From contig JAFTLT010000022.1 of the NCBI GenBank assembly GCA_017452785.1, positions 37,553 through 101,552 on the forward strand: a stretch of 64,000 nucleotides of DNA, in the 5' to 3' direction. This DNA comes from Clostridia bacterium (GTDB lineage Bacteria; Bacillota; Clostridia; Oscillospirales; Acutalibacteraceae). Shown piece by piece: positions 26,065-34,474 of this stretch. Both the position numbers and the translations under genes were made by a program. Every line of letters starts with the position of its first letter. Position 1 is the first letter of the stretch. Below the pieces are notes generated by a model, which was not told where the DNA came from, did no database searches, and worked only from the letters and a program-made list of their open reading frames with translations.

Positions 26065-26565
26065 ATGAGTAGGATTGATATTTCAGTAAAAGAACCCCCT
26101 AAAAAGAAGAAATGCTGGCAGCAGAGTCTTAAGGATTTTCTGTTTATGTTTGTGCAGTGGACATGGGGATTTTGCGTAAACATTGTTGGCTGGATTGCAT
26201 TTACAATCTGCACAAAGATAATGGGTTATCGTTGGCAGCATTTCGGCTATGCTAAGATAGTTTATGTGCCTTGGAAGGGCGGCGGACTTTCAATGGGTCT
26301 TTTCATCTTTATTAAAGATAACCATAAGAGCAAGGAATGGACATATAACTGCCGCATCCATGAATACGGTCACACATGGCAGTGCCTTCTCTTAGGACCT
26401 CTTTATTACATCGTCATTGCACTTCCCTCAGTTATCTGGTGCAACTGCTTTGCGGGCTACAGAAAGAAGAATAATGTACCTTACTCAAAGCTTTACTGTG
26501 AAGGCTGGGCAAACGCATGGGGACAGAAATTCAGCGGTCTTAAGCAGACTGAAAACCACAACTAA
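26065..26565 (+). CDS. predicted membrane protein with HExxH motif
   Basis: A 166-residue protein I do not recognise by name. A hydrophobic N-terminal segment (about 25-50) and a second one (about 112-130) flank HEYGHTWQ near residue 99. This has the HExxH zinc-site form. YCEGWANAWG near residue 146 could offer a third ligand (Glu), as in gluzincin-type sites. AGGAG lies 10 bases before the start, 15 bases after the transporter gene. A role as a small membrane metalloenzyme is inference. Confidence 0.65.
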   Translation: MSRIDISVKEPPKKKKCWQQSLKDFLFMFVQWTWGFCVNIVGWIAFTICTKIMGYRWQHFGYAKIVYVPWKGGGLSMGLFIFIKDNHKSKEWTYNCRIHEYGHTWQCLLLGPLYYIVIALPSVIWCNCFAGYRKKNNVPYSKLYCEGWANAWGQKFSGLKQTENHN

Positions 26566-26574
26566 AAACAAATT

Positions 26575-26605
26575 AACCGGGAACATTCAACTGTTCCCGG
26601 TTTTT
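26575..26605 (+). terminator. intrinsic terminator of the acyl-ligase operon
   Basis: AACCGGGAACA pairs perfectly with TGTTCCCGGTT around a 6-base loop and is followed by TTT. Confidence 0.9.
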
Positions 26606-26655
26606 GCATATAATAAAGGACGATGAGTGAAACACCGTCCTTTGCTTTAATATAT

Positions 26656-27978
26656 TTATGCTTCTTTGATTACATATTTATAGAAGTCAACAGCAGGAGC
26701 TAGTGTATCCACATCAACATTTTCATCAATGCCATGAACGCTGTCAAGCTGCTGCTTATTAATCTTGAAGGGTACAAAACGGATGCAGTTGTCACAAACC
26801 TTGCAAAAATATCTGCTATCTGTCGCTGCATTCATAATATAGGGAACAGCTCTGTATTCGGGGAAAACGCTATTGACTGCCTTCTCAATAAACTTGAATG
26901 CATCACCCTTGAAATCTGTAATATCTGACTCAATTCCGTCATCGATAATTTCAGTGTCAATATCATATTTCTTAGCGAGTGCCGTAATTGCCTCAACGCT
27001 TGATTTTTTGCCCTGATGATGTGAAAAACGCATATTTCCCACAACCCATGCTTCCTGAGGAATAACATTTGCGCCGTCAGAGCCCTTGCTCATTGTGAAT
27101 GCAAGAGTTGTTCTGAGCATTGCTGCGCCTGCCGGTGAAATCATAGGCATTACTTTCTTAAGCACCGGCTTGAATGTATTTACGTTGCCGCATGCAGCTT
27201 TCATAACGCCACTCATTGTGGGTGCAAAGCGTGAAAGCATTTCCTTAACTGTGTCTGACATCTGAACTTCAAAGCATTCTGCCTTTTCTGCCTCCGCCAT
27301 AAATTTTCCGAGACGGACAAGGGGAGTGTTTTTTCCGGGAGCAGATGCGTGACCACCATTTGATTTTGCAATAAATTTAAGGTCAACATAACCTTTTTCG
27401 CCAACACCGATCATTGCAAAGGTACCATCGGCGCCACCGATAGGATCATATAAAATCATACCGCCTTCGTCAAGCACCATATAAAATTCCATATTTCGGT
27501 CAGCTAAGGTCTTTGACATAACAACTGCGTCTCTACCGCCGATTTCTTCAGAGCAGGCAGTAACAAAATATGTGTCTCTCTTTGGCATGAAGCCTTCTTT
27601 GATAAGCTCCTCCGCAGCTTGAAGCATCATTACAAGACCGCCCTTTGTGTCAAGGGTACCTCTGCCCCAGACCTTACCGTCTGCAATTGCGCCTGAAAAT
27701 GCAGGATGTGTCCAGTCACCGCTTGCTTCAACAACATCGTGGTGATTCATAAGCATAATGGGCTTTAAAGACGGGTCAGTACCCTTCCATTTAAGCAAAA
27801 GGCTGCCGTTAAACTCTTCGCACTCTACTGTTTTGAAAAAGTTGGGAAAGGTTTCACGAAGTGCCTTGTGGAATTCTAAAAATTTAGTAATATCATTACT
27901 TTCTCTTGATGAAATAGTTTCAATCTTGATAAGTTTTGAAAGAATTTCAGCATACTGCATTGAACGATTTTCACTCAT
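26656..27978 (-). CDS. M20-family metallopeptidase
   Basis: A 440-residue cytoplasmic dizinc peptidase of the carboxypeptidase/ArgE/DapE type. Zinc-site and catalytic motifs are LMNHHDVVEAS, VWGRGTLDTKGG and the SEEIGGRD segment with the general-base Glu. The dimerisation domain follows (GEKGYVDLKF, NGGHASAPGK). It resembles long PM20D1-type members more than DapE. It stands alone, convergent with the acyl-ligase operon. Confidence 0.9.
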   Translation of the reverse strand: MSENRSMQYAEILSKLIKIETISSRESNDITKFLEFHKALRETFPNFFKTVECEEFNGSLLLKWKGTDPSLKPIMLMNHHDVVEASGDWTHPAFSGAIADGKVWGRGTLDTKGGLVMMLQAAEELIKEGFMPKRDTYFVTACSEEIGGRDAVVMSKTLADRNMEFYMVLDEGGMILYDPIGGADGTFAMIGVGEKGYVDLKFIAKSNGGHASAPGKNTPLVRLGKFMAEAEKAECFEVQMSDTVKEMLSRFAPTMSGVMKAACGNVNTFKPVLKKVMPMISPAGAAMLRTTLAFTMSKGSDGANVIPQEAWVVGNMRFSHHQGKKSSVEAITALAKKYDIDTEIIDDGIESDITDFKGDAFKFIEKAVNSVFPEYRAVPYIMNAATDSRYFCKVCDNCIRFVPFKINKQQLDSVHGIDENVDVDTLAPAVDFYKYVIKEA

Positions 27979-28116
27979 TTTTCACATCTCCTGAATTAAA
28001 TAGTAAAAAAATTATATCACAAGTTTTTTGCAAAATAAAGTGTTTTATTAATTTTATATTGAAATACCATTGGCTATAATACTCAATCGGGTACTGCTTT
28101 TATTTAACTTTGCATG

Positions 28117-28150
28117 AAAACAGCAGCATCCTTTCGGCTGCTGCTGTTTT
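28117..28150. terminator. orphan perfect hairpin
   Basis: AAAACAGCAGCA pairs perfectly with TGCTGCTGTTTT. It lies upstream of the M20 gene and of the 28236 gene, so it ends neither. It may mark the boundary of the accessory region. Confidence 0.5.
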
Positions 28151-28235
28151 GGCCCAAGTGTTCATAAGGGATTGCTCTTTATGTTTGCTTTTGTTTTCGG
28201 CTATGTTATACTTAACATGAAATGAGGTGTTTTAT

Positions 28236-28535
28236 ATGACATTAGACGAAATTTATGAATCATTTATTTGGGATGCATCATACACTAATGAAGAATATGA
28301 ATCTAAAATTTCCATTGGTATAAACGAGGCAAAAAATTATAAATACCTTTATCCTTTTATTCAACCAGTAATTCCCGAAAAAACAAAAAACACCTCCAAA
28401 GTCCCTCGTTACAAACATTGTTGCCCTGCAGAAAAATCCCGGAAATCGGAGGGCATTTGGAGGGCAAAATATGAATCAGCTGCTGACAGACTAAAAGATG
28501 GAGTTGATTTATATGACAAAAAGACAGTATTATGA
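28236..28535 (+). CDS. small hypothetical protein
   Basis: A 99-residue basic protein starting MTLDEIYESFIWDASYTNEE. I choose ATG 28236 because GAGGTG lies 6 bases upstream; a GTG at 28227 is part of that site. I do not recognise a fold. The N-terminal 45 residues look like a folded acidic helix. The remainder is Lys/Ser-rich and may be poorly ordered. It overlaps the next gene by 23 bases and forms a three-gene unit with it and the DUF6809-like gene. Confidence 0.6.
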   Translation: MTLDEIYESFIWDASYTNEEYESKISIGINEAKNYKYLYPFIQPVIPEKTKNTSKVPRYKHCCPAEKSRKSEGIWRAKYESAADRLKDGVDLYDKKTVL

Positions 28536-28761
28536 AATTCAATTTTCAACCTATCCCGACATAGTAAACCTCAAGCAGTTCCGTGAAATGCTTGGCGGCA
28601 TAGGAGAAGGCACCGCACTGAAGCTGATGCAGGAAAACAGAGTGGAGCATTTTAAGCTGAGGAATGTGTACTACATACCCAAGGACAGCGTTATCGACTA
28701 TCTGCTCGGCTATCATTACAGAAGATACAAGAAGCTTCTTAAGCACAAGATTGAGAGGTGA
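28513..28761 (+). CDS. small helix-turn-helix (excisionase-like) protein
   Basis: An 82-residue protein. LKQFREMLGGIGEGTALKLMQENRVEHFKLRNVYYIPKDSVIDYLL has the order of a MerR/excisionase-type winged helix: recognition helix, short wing, then a Y-I-P-K-D-S-V-x-D-Y tail. I choose ATG 28513, with GGAG 9 bases upstream, over 28498. Proteins of this kind often occur on mobile elements. No integrase is nearby, so it may be a remnant or a domesticated regulator. Confidence 0.65.
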   Translation: MTKRQYYEIQFSTYPDIVNLKQFREMLGGIGEGTALKLMQENRVEHFKLRNVYYIPKDSVIDYLLGYHYRRYKKLLKHKIER

Positions 28762-28766
28762 TTTCG

Positions 28767-29036
28767 ATGTCAAATGTTATTGAAGAATTATTCTACGGCA
28801 ACCTTGAGCCGCAGGAGCTGACAACGGAAATCACACCTAAACTCAAAAAGAAGCTAAGCGAGCTTGTGAAAAAAGAGGAAGAGCTGACTGCTATGCTCCC
28901 CGAAAAGGAAAAAGAGCTGTTTGCAAATTATGTGCTTGCTTATAATGAGTTTCCGAGCATAAGCGATTCGGACAGTTTTATATCAGGATTCAGATTGGGC
29001 GCAAGGTTTGCGTATGATACTTTTATAAAGGGATAG
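28767..29036 (+). CDS. DUF6809-like hypothetical protein
   Basis: An 89-residue acidic helical protein starting MSNVIEELFYGNLEPQEL. This N-terminus is that of a small clostridial family I believe is DUF6809. GAGGTG lies 7 bases upstream of ATG 28767. A C-terminal SFISGFRLGARFAYDTF is amphipathic. It follows the excisionase-like gene directly. The function is unknown; such genes are common beside mobile elements. Confidence 0.65.
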   Translation: MSNVIEELFYGNLEPQELTTEITPKLKKKLSELVKKEEELTAMLPEKEKELFANYVLAYNEFPSISDSDSFISGFRLGARFAYDTFIKG

Positions 29037-29049
29037 GCTGAGATGTAAA

Positions 29050-29086
29050 AACCTCCTTAACTTCATCGCACAAAGTTAAGGAGGTT
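29050..29086 (+). terminator. intrinsic terminator with CCTCC/GGAGG arms
   Basis: AACCTCCTTAACTT pairs perfectly with AAGTTAAGGAGGTT. It closes the three-gene unit. A similar hairpin occurs at 34427. Confidence 0.75.
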
Positions 29087-29127
29087 ACTTTATATCTCTT
29101 TCACATTAAGATTTAATGCCAAATCGG

Positions 29128-29156
29128 TTGCCTTAACCTCTCACTTGGTATATAAT
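29128..29156 (+). promoter_or_regulatory. promoter of the permease-amidohydrolase operon
   Basis: TTGCCT (29128-29133) and TATAAT (29151-29156) are spaced by 17 bases. Confidence 0.65.
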
Positions 29157-29190
29157 GACACTAACAGCAAAATTAAAGGAGTGCAAAAAT

Positions 29191-30330
29191 ATGGAAAAGA
29201 ACAAACTTACAGTATGGCAAAGTGCCTGCATAATCACAGGCTACGGTGTCGGTGGCGGCATTATGGCTATGCCCTACCTTGCCGAGAAAAACGGTATCTT
29301 AATGGCTTTGGCTATTCTTGTGCTGTCATTCCTCGCTAACTATGCTATTCACCTTATGATTGCCGATATCTCAATCAAAAGCGGCGGTAAATCACAGATG
29401 GTCGAGGTTTTCTCAAAGTATCTCTTCACAGGTAAATATCAGAAGCCAATCACCCTTTTCTTCTTCGTGGTAATGGCTCTCGTTATGTTCACAAACCTTG
29501 CCGCTTACATATCCGGTGCCGCTGAAATCATCACCGACCTTATCGGCGTACCGATGATAGTTTCAAAGCTGATTTTCTATGTGGCTGCCGCAAGTGTTGT
29601 TCTTTTCGGACTTAAAGCTGTGGGACTCAGCGAAACAGTTGCCGTAACGGTTATCTTTGCCGTTATCGGTGTGCTTGGTGTGTTCTCACTTTTCAATATC
29701 AATAATCCTCTCAATTTCAGCATCGGTCAGCCTAACCATATCCTTGCTTTCTTCGGTATGGCGATGCTTGCTTTCTCCGCTTTCTTCTCCGTACCCCAGG
29801 CAGTTAAAGGTCTTGACGCTGATGCTAAAAAGGTCAAAAAGGCTGTGTTCCTCGGTCTTATGAATAACCTTGTACTTATGGTTGTTATCACAATTTGTGC
29901 TCTTCTCTCCTCGGCCGAGATTACAGAGGTTGCTATGATTGGTTGGAGTAAGGGCATCGGTGCATGGGCACAGATTGCAGGCTCAGTTTTCACTATCCTT
30001 GCTATGATTACAAGCTATTGGGCAATCTCTCTCGCCCTTGCCGATATTACCGAGGAGCAGATTAAAAAGGACAAGAGAATCTGCTGGATTATCGCAACAC
30101 TTCCCTCACTTATTATGACCTTCCTCAACCTTGGCGGTTTTATGGAGTTTATGAGAATTGGTGGCGGCCTTATCGGTATTCTTATCGCTATTCTTGTTAT
30201 CCCTGCTTACAGAAAGAGCCTTAAAGACCCGGGTGACAGTACCCTTGGCAACAAGTGCGGTACCTTTGTGCAGATTCTCGTTATCATCGCACAGCTTCTT
30301 ATGGCTGTGGGTAATGTGGTGCCCGTATGA
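29191..30330 (+). CDS. amino-acid permease of the aromatic/hydroxy amino-acid type
   Basis: A 379-residue membrane protein with about 11 hydrophobic segments. The N-terminal ITGYGVGGGIMAMPYLAEKNG has the glycine-rich unwound first helix of HAAAP/APC transporters (Mtr, TnaB, TyrP, SdaC). I choose ATG 29191 because GGAG lies 9 bases upstream; the frame from 29155 lacks a site. Its stop overlaps the amidohydrolase start. This suggests uptake of an amidated or N-acylated compound followed by hydrolysis, which is inference. Confidence 0.8.
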   Translation: MEKNKLTVWQSACIITGYGVGGGIMAMPYLAEKNGILMALAILVLSFLANYAIHLMIADISIKSGGKSQMVEVFSKYLFTGKYQKPITLFFFVVMALVMFTNLAAYISGAAEIITDLIGVPMIVSKLIFYVAAASVVLFGLKAVGLSETVAVTVIFAVIGVLGVFSLFNINNPLNFSIGQPNHILAFFGMAMLAFSAFFSVPQAVKGLDADAKKVKKAVFLGLMNNLVLMVVITICALLSSAEITEVAMIGWSKGIGAWAQIAGSVFTILAMITSYWAISLALADITEEQIKKDKRICWIIATLPSLIMTFLNLGGFMEFMRIGGGLIGILIAILVIPAYRKSLKDPGDSTLGNKCGTFVQILVIIAQLLMAVGNVVPV

Positions 30331-31925
30331 TGAAAAGACTTTACTTTAACGGCAAGATTCACTCTATGGTGTCGGAGGAAGATATCTTCTCCGTAATGGT
30401 AACCGAGGGTGAAAAGATAGCCTACACAGGAAACGAAATCCCAAGTAGCAACTTCGATGAAAAGATTGACCTGAAGAATAAGCATGTGTACCCCACAATG
30501 ACGGACTCACACTTACATCTGCTTTATACTATCGTCCTTGCGGCGGCGAGCTTTAATATCTGCGAAATCACTTCTGACGGTGTAAAGCCCAACAATATGG
30601 CTGACATCGGCAAGAGAGTGCGTGACTACTGCAAGACAAATTCCAAGCAAAAAATTATCACCGCCAACGGCTTTATTATCTCTGCAGTTAAAGAAAAGAG
30701 ACTGCCTAACCGTTTTGAGCTTGATGAATGGTCAAAGGGCAGAGCGATGATTGTTTACAGCATTGACGGTCACAGCAGTGCTATTTCAACCAAGCTTATG
30801 GAAATGCTTAAGCTCCCCACCGAGGACAGCGACGGTGTTTTCTCAGGCGAGGCTCACGAGTTTATGCAAGGCAAGGTTACTACCCTTATTGCTTCAAATG
30901 TTACTCCCGCAATTATTGCAAAGGGTATCGCCAATTTCTCAAACCTTTGTGCATCCTTCGGCATCAGCAGAGTCTGTGCTATGGACGGCAACGAGGATGT
31001 GGAAAATGACATTCTCACAAAGGCGCTTGCTTTTCTTGCAGAGCGAATGGACATTGATGTAAGACTTTTCCCACAGTATATGGACTATGACAGACTGCAG
31101 AGCTTCAGCAAAAAGCAGAGGACACTCCGTGCAGGCGGTTGCGGCGTGTGGGAGCTTGACGGCTCCGTCGGCTCACACAGTGCGGCATTTAATGAGCCCT
31201 ACAAGGACAGCGGCACACAAGGTCATTGTTACTACGAAAAAGACAAAATCAAAGCCAAGGTCAAAGAGGCACTTGACAAAAACATTCGTCTTTCTTGTCA
31301 CGCTATCGGTGAAAGTGCCATTGACCAGATTACGGAAATTTACGGTGAGCTTGAAGACCGCATCCCCACAAGCGGTGCTATGATGAGAATTGACCACTTT
31401 GAATTTCCGTCAAAAAAGGCTGTGGAGCTTATCAAAAGGCTTCCTCTTGCCATTACTGTTCAGCCGGGCTTTTCCTGGATAGATAAGCATTTTCTTAAAA
31501 GCTATGAGCAGTTTTTACCTGAGAGCATCATAAACCGACAGTTGCCACTCAAGGACTTGCTCGAAAATGATGTATGTGTCTGCGGTTCAAGTGACTCTCC
31601 CGTGCAGTCGGTTAACCCCTATGAGCAGATGCTCGGTATGGTTGACTTTTATCTCTCCGACCAATCAATCACGCCCTATGAGGCTCTTAAAACTTATACT
31701 GTTAATCCTGCAAGGATGCTCGGCGAAGAAAACACGGGCACGCTTCAGGCAGGCAACGATGCTGACTTTTTCGTCTGTGATAGAGATATTCTTGCCTGCA
31801 AGGGTGCGGATATTACTCTTTGCAAGGCAGAGTATATGGTTGTCCGAGGCGAGAGGTATAGGGAGAAGAAAGGGTCGGTTGGTGAGCTGGTGAAGATGTT
31901 GATGAAGAAACCGCATAAGATATGA
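30327..31925 (+). CDS. amidohydrolase, YtcJ-like
   Basis: A 532-residue metal-dependent hydrolase of the amidohydrolase-3 type. The N-terminal metal motif is TMTDSHLHLL (HxH). Later features are a His in SCHAIGESAIDQI and the C-terminal CVCGSSDSPVQSVNPYEQMLG (Asp of the metal site). The final section (NPARMLGEENTGTLQAGNDADFFV) is family-typical. It overlaps the permease gene by 4 bases. Substrate unknown. Confidence 0.88.
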   Translation: MMKRLYFNGKIHSMVSEEDIFSVMVTEGEKIAYTGNEIPSSNFDEKIDLKNKHVYPTMTDSHLHLLYTIVLAAASFNICEITSDGVKPNNMADIGKRVRDYCKTNSKQKIITANGFIISAVKEKRLPNRFELDEWSKGRAMIVYSIDGHSSAISTKLMEMLKLPTEDSDGVFSGEAHEFMQGKVTTLIASNVTPAIIAKGIANFSNLCASFGISRVCAMDGNEDVENDILTKALAFLAERMDIDVRLFPQYMDYDRLQSFSKKQRTLRAGGCGVWELDGSVGSHSAAFNEPYKDSGTQGHCYYEKDKIKAKVKEALDKNIRLSCHAIGESAIDQITEIYGELEDRIPTSGAMMRIDHFEFPSKKAVELIKRLPLAITVQPGFSWIDKHFLKSYEQFLPESIINRQLPLKDLLENDVCVCGSSDSPVQSVNPYEQMLGMVDFYLSDQSITPYEALKTYTVNPARMLGEENTGTLQAGNDADFFVCDRDILACKGADITLCKAEYMVVRGERYREKKGSVGELVKMLMKKPHKI

Positions 31926-31928
31926 AAT

Positions 31929-31977
31929 AAACCTCTTTGATTGTACTATGATGTACAAATCAGGGAGGTTGTTTTTG
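31929..31977 (+). terminator. intrinsic terminator after the amidohydrolase gene
   Basis: The AACCTC end and GTAC core pair with GTAC and GAGGTT across an inner loop, followed by GTTTTTG. Confidence 0.75.
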
Positions 31978-32065
31978 TGGAAGAATAAATTCTGATGTTA
32001 TATGCACTCATAATACAATTTTATATAAGCGACCGATAATTTGGACTTAGAGTTTATACTTTGTA

Positions 32066-32095
32066 TTGAAAATTCGTCCTTTTATATGCTATAAT
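32066..32095 (+). promoter_or_regulatory. promoter of the unknown two-gene unit
   Basis: TTGAAA (32066-32071) and an extended TGCTATAAT (-10 at 32090-32095) are separated by 18 bases. Confidence 0.55.
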
Positions 32096-32132
32096 ATGAT
32101 AAAATTACTGTTATGTAGAAAGAGGCAACATT

Positions 32133-32843
32133 ATGTTTGGAGAACCTGAAACCTTAATAATTATTTATAAGGACGAAATGCTTGCAAATCAAATGAAAAA
32201 ACTTATTGAAACAAAAGACGATACCGACGATTCAATTAACGGCACAGCAGACAAATCAATCAATGTTGTATCTTGGTCGGAAAAAATATGGCTTGGAAAT
32301 AAAAAAGCCGGAAATATTACATCTAAAGTTTTATTTTTGGGAAATATTAAAGGCGTTGATAAGTTAATTCCAGTTATCGACACCAAATACGATAATTTTG
32401 GTATTCGTTACGGTTGGGCAGGAAACCAAGCTGTAATTTACGCTGAACCAAATGAAATTAAGTCCATTGATAAATATATTGCTTTTTTTGAAGAACTGTC
32501 AAAATCACCAGCACCTCAAGTAATAAAGGAACTTCACAAACCTAAAGTAACTAAAGAAAATGAGAATACCATAACCGAAGAAATAATTATTAACGAACCC
32601 GTGGTAGAAGATATTCTGATTGATGACTCATCTGATGCAAAAGCTAAGTTTTTTGACAAGAGCAAAAATTTATTCAAAAAAGCAAAAACAAAGTTAGAAG
32701 AAAGCTATACAGAAATTTCTAAAAAAGCACAGGATTTCACAGAGGAGAATTTTAGAAATAAAAAAGCTATAGAACAGCAGATGTTGTTCTATGGTGTTAT
32801 CCAGTTGTATAATAATGACCTTGAAGGTTTTATGAACTCATAA
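32133..32843 (+). CDS. hypothetical protein, unrecognised, partner of 32856
   Basis: A 236-residue soluble protein. The first 130 residues look like a compact alpha/beta domain (ETLIIIYKDEMLANQMKKLI and VVSWSEKIWLGNKKAGNITSKVLFLG). An acidic, proline-containing linker follows (about 135-170). The end is a Lys/Glu-rich helix likely to form a coiled coil (FDKSKNLFKKAKTKLEESYTE). I cannot name the family. It is 12 bases upstream of the next gene and AT-rich like it. A sensor or regulatory subunit for that gene would fit, but this is inference. Confidence 0.6.
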   Translation: MFGEPETLIIIYKDEMLANQMKKLIETKDDTDDSINGTADKSINVVSWSEKIWLGNKKAGNITSKVLFLGNIKGVDKLIPVIDTKYDNFGIRYGWAGNQAVIYAEPNEIKSIDKYIAFFEELSKSPAPQVIKELHKPKVTKENENTITEEIIINEPVVEDILIDDSSDAKAKFFDKSKNLFKKAKTKLEESYTEISKKAQDFTEENFRNKKAIEQQMLFYGVIQLYNNDLEGFMNS

Positions 32844-32855
32844 TGGTGATTGAAC

Positions 32856-34355
32856 ATGCAAAAGAAAACTGAAATACAACAAGGTTGGGAGTTTATGGCT
32901 CAACTTATGGGAGTTGATTTAGCAACTCAACGTGCATTTTTGGAATATATGAATGTTGCAAATGAAAACGCAACTATTTCAGATATTAATCTGCACATAC
33001 AAGAAATCAACAAAGCCATTGACCAGTTAGCGAAAAGCATAAATGAACATCCTAGTTTAAACCTAGGTGTAGAACAATTTAAGGGATTTGTTGCAGAAGA
33101 ATTTCATACATGGACATTCAATATTGACGCAATAAAAAAAGGTTCAGAACATAGAGCCTTCACACTGCATAAAACGGATTATGCTAGTGTCGATATCGAT
33201 ACAAACTTTGGAAAAGCATATAGTTTAAAATATGCCAATTTACCAAAAGATGCTGAAAACTATCAATCAACATTAAATCCACAAACACGCACGTCGAAAT
33301 ATCACGGACACGAAAGACTTATTGCAGCCGAACAAATTGATGAAGCTAAATGGTGGGCTGAAAGACGTGCTAACAAAGATATGTTTAATCGACCCGACGT
33401 TGCTGAATCACACCGAGAAACCTCTAAGCATTTGGTTGGGCAAGTCTCTGACGATGAGGGAGTAATTTCTAAAAAGCTATCAATTAAAGAGTCTAAAGAA
33501 ATTGCACGTGAGGCTAAGGATGGTGGATTTGACCCTGAAAAGCATGGTATAACAAGAGAAACATATCTTACTGAGGTTAGGGCTGATTACTTAAACCAAG
33601 CTCTTAAAGCAGGATTAACTTCTGCTACAATCACCGCTATAACTCAACTTGTGCCAGAACTATACAAGGCTATCGACTACTTGATAAAACATGGTGAAAT
33701 TAATGTTAAGCAACTCAAACAGTCTGGAAAGCAAATAATCTCTGCAAGTGGCGAATCTTTCCTGAGGGGTTCAATTGCCTTTGGTGTGCAAATGGCTCTA
33801 CAAGAAGGCTTGTTTGGAGAACCATTGAAAAGTATCGACCCTACTGTTGTCGGAACAGTAGTTTCAATTGTTCTTGGAACAATAAAAAATAGCCTTTTAG
33901 TTGCTGCAGGAAAAATGACAAAAAAAGAAATGGGTATAAAATTTGTTGACAGTTTATTTATCTCATCGGGCTATTTAGTTTCAATGAAAATTGGTGGCGC
34001 TATATCACAAGCACTCTTTCCAGAACTCCCCGGAATTGGATACGCAATAGGAAGTCTTCTCGGATGCACCATAGCAGTTGCATATAACATTGGCAAGAAG
34101 AAATTTATTTCTTTCTGTGTTGAAACTGGTTTTACTTGTTTTGGGTTGGTGGAACAGAACTATGAAATTCCAGATGAAATATTGAATGAAATCGGAATAA
34201 CCACAGCCAAGGTTAGCCGTTCAAACGTAAAAACTTCTACAGTAGATAAAATACAATCAAATGATGTAGTAAGCAGACATTACTATGAAACTGTTAATCT
34301 CACAGTTTTACGCCGAGGTATTATTGGTGTTAATAAAATCGGATATGTTTTTTGA
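32856..34355 (+). CDS. large hypothetical protein with hydrophobic C-terminal half
   Basis: A 499-residue protein I do not recognise. N-terminal helices (about 1-70) precede FKGFVAEEFHTWTFNIDA and then VDIDTNFGKAYSLKYA. The spacing Glu, Asp, x-x-Lys resembles a PD-(D/E)XK nuclease core, without proof. Residues about 260-430 form long hydrophobic Gly/Ser/Ala-rich helices (VVGTVVSIVLGTIKNSLLVAAG, GYAIGSLLGCTIAVAYNIG) that could enter a membrane. I choose ATG 32856, with GGTGAT upstream, over a TTG at 32850. It forms a unit with the preceding gene, next to a transposon remnant and defence-type genes. Confidence 0.6.
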   Translation: MQKKTEIQQGWEFMAQLMGVDLATQRAFLEYMNVANENATISDINLHIQEINKAIDQLAKSINEHPSLNLGVEQFKGFVAEEFHTWTFNIDAIKKGSEHRAFTLHKTDYASVDIDTNFGKAYSLKYANLPKDAENYQSTLNPQTRTSKYHGHERLIAAEQIDEAKWWAERRANKDMFNRPDVAESHRETSKHLVGQVSDDEGVISKKLSIKESKEIAREAKDGGFDPEKHGITRETYLTEVRADYLNQALKAGLTSATITAITQLVPELYKAIDYLIKHGEINVKQLKQSGKQIISASGESFLRGSIAFGVQMALQEGLFGEPLKSIDPTVVGTVVSIVLGTIKNSLLVAAGKMTKKEMGIKFVDSLFISSGYLVSMKIGGAISQALFPELPGIGYAIGSLLGCTIAVAYNIGKKKFISFCVETGFTCFGLVEQNYEIPDEILNEIGITTAKVSRSNVKTSTVDKIQSNDVVSRHYYETVNLTVLRRGIIGVNKIGYVF

Positions 34356-34426
34356 TTTTAAACAATATAACTGCTTGCTAAAACAACATTTATTGCAACA
34401 AAGAATTCTCACACATTCGACAAATC

Positions 34427-34468
34427 CTCCTTAACTTTGTACAATTAAGCTACAAAGATTAAGGAGGT
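34427..34468 (+). promoter_or_regulatory. hairpin that covers the ribosome binding site of tnpV
   Basis: CCTCCTTAACTTTGTA pairs with TACAAAG-A-TTAAGGAGG (one bulge). The right arm contains AAGGAGG, the Shine-Dalgarno sequence of the gene at 34475. Folding would hide it. The hairpin may instead be a terminator for the upstream unit or a transposon end. Confidence 0.6.
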
Positions 34469-34474
34469 CATTTT

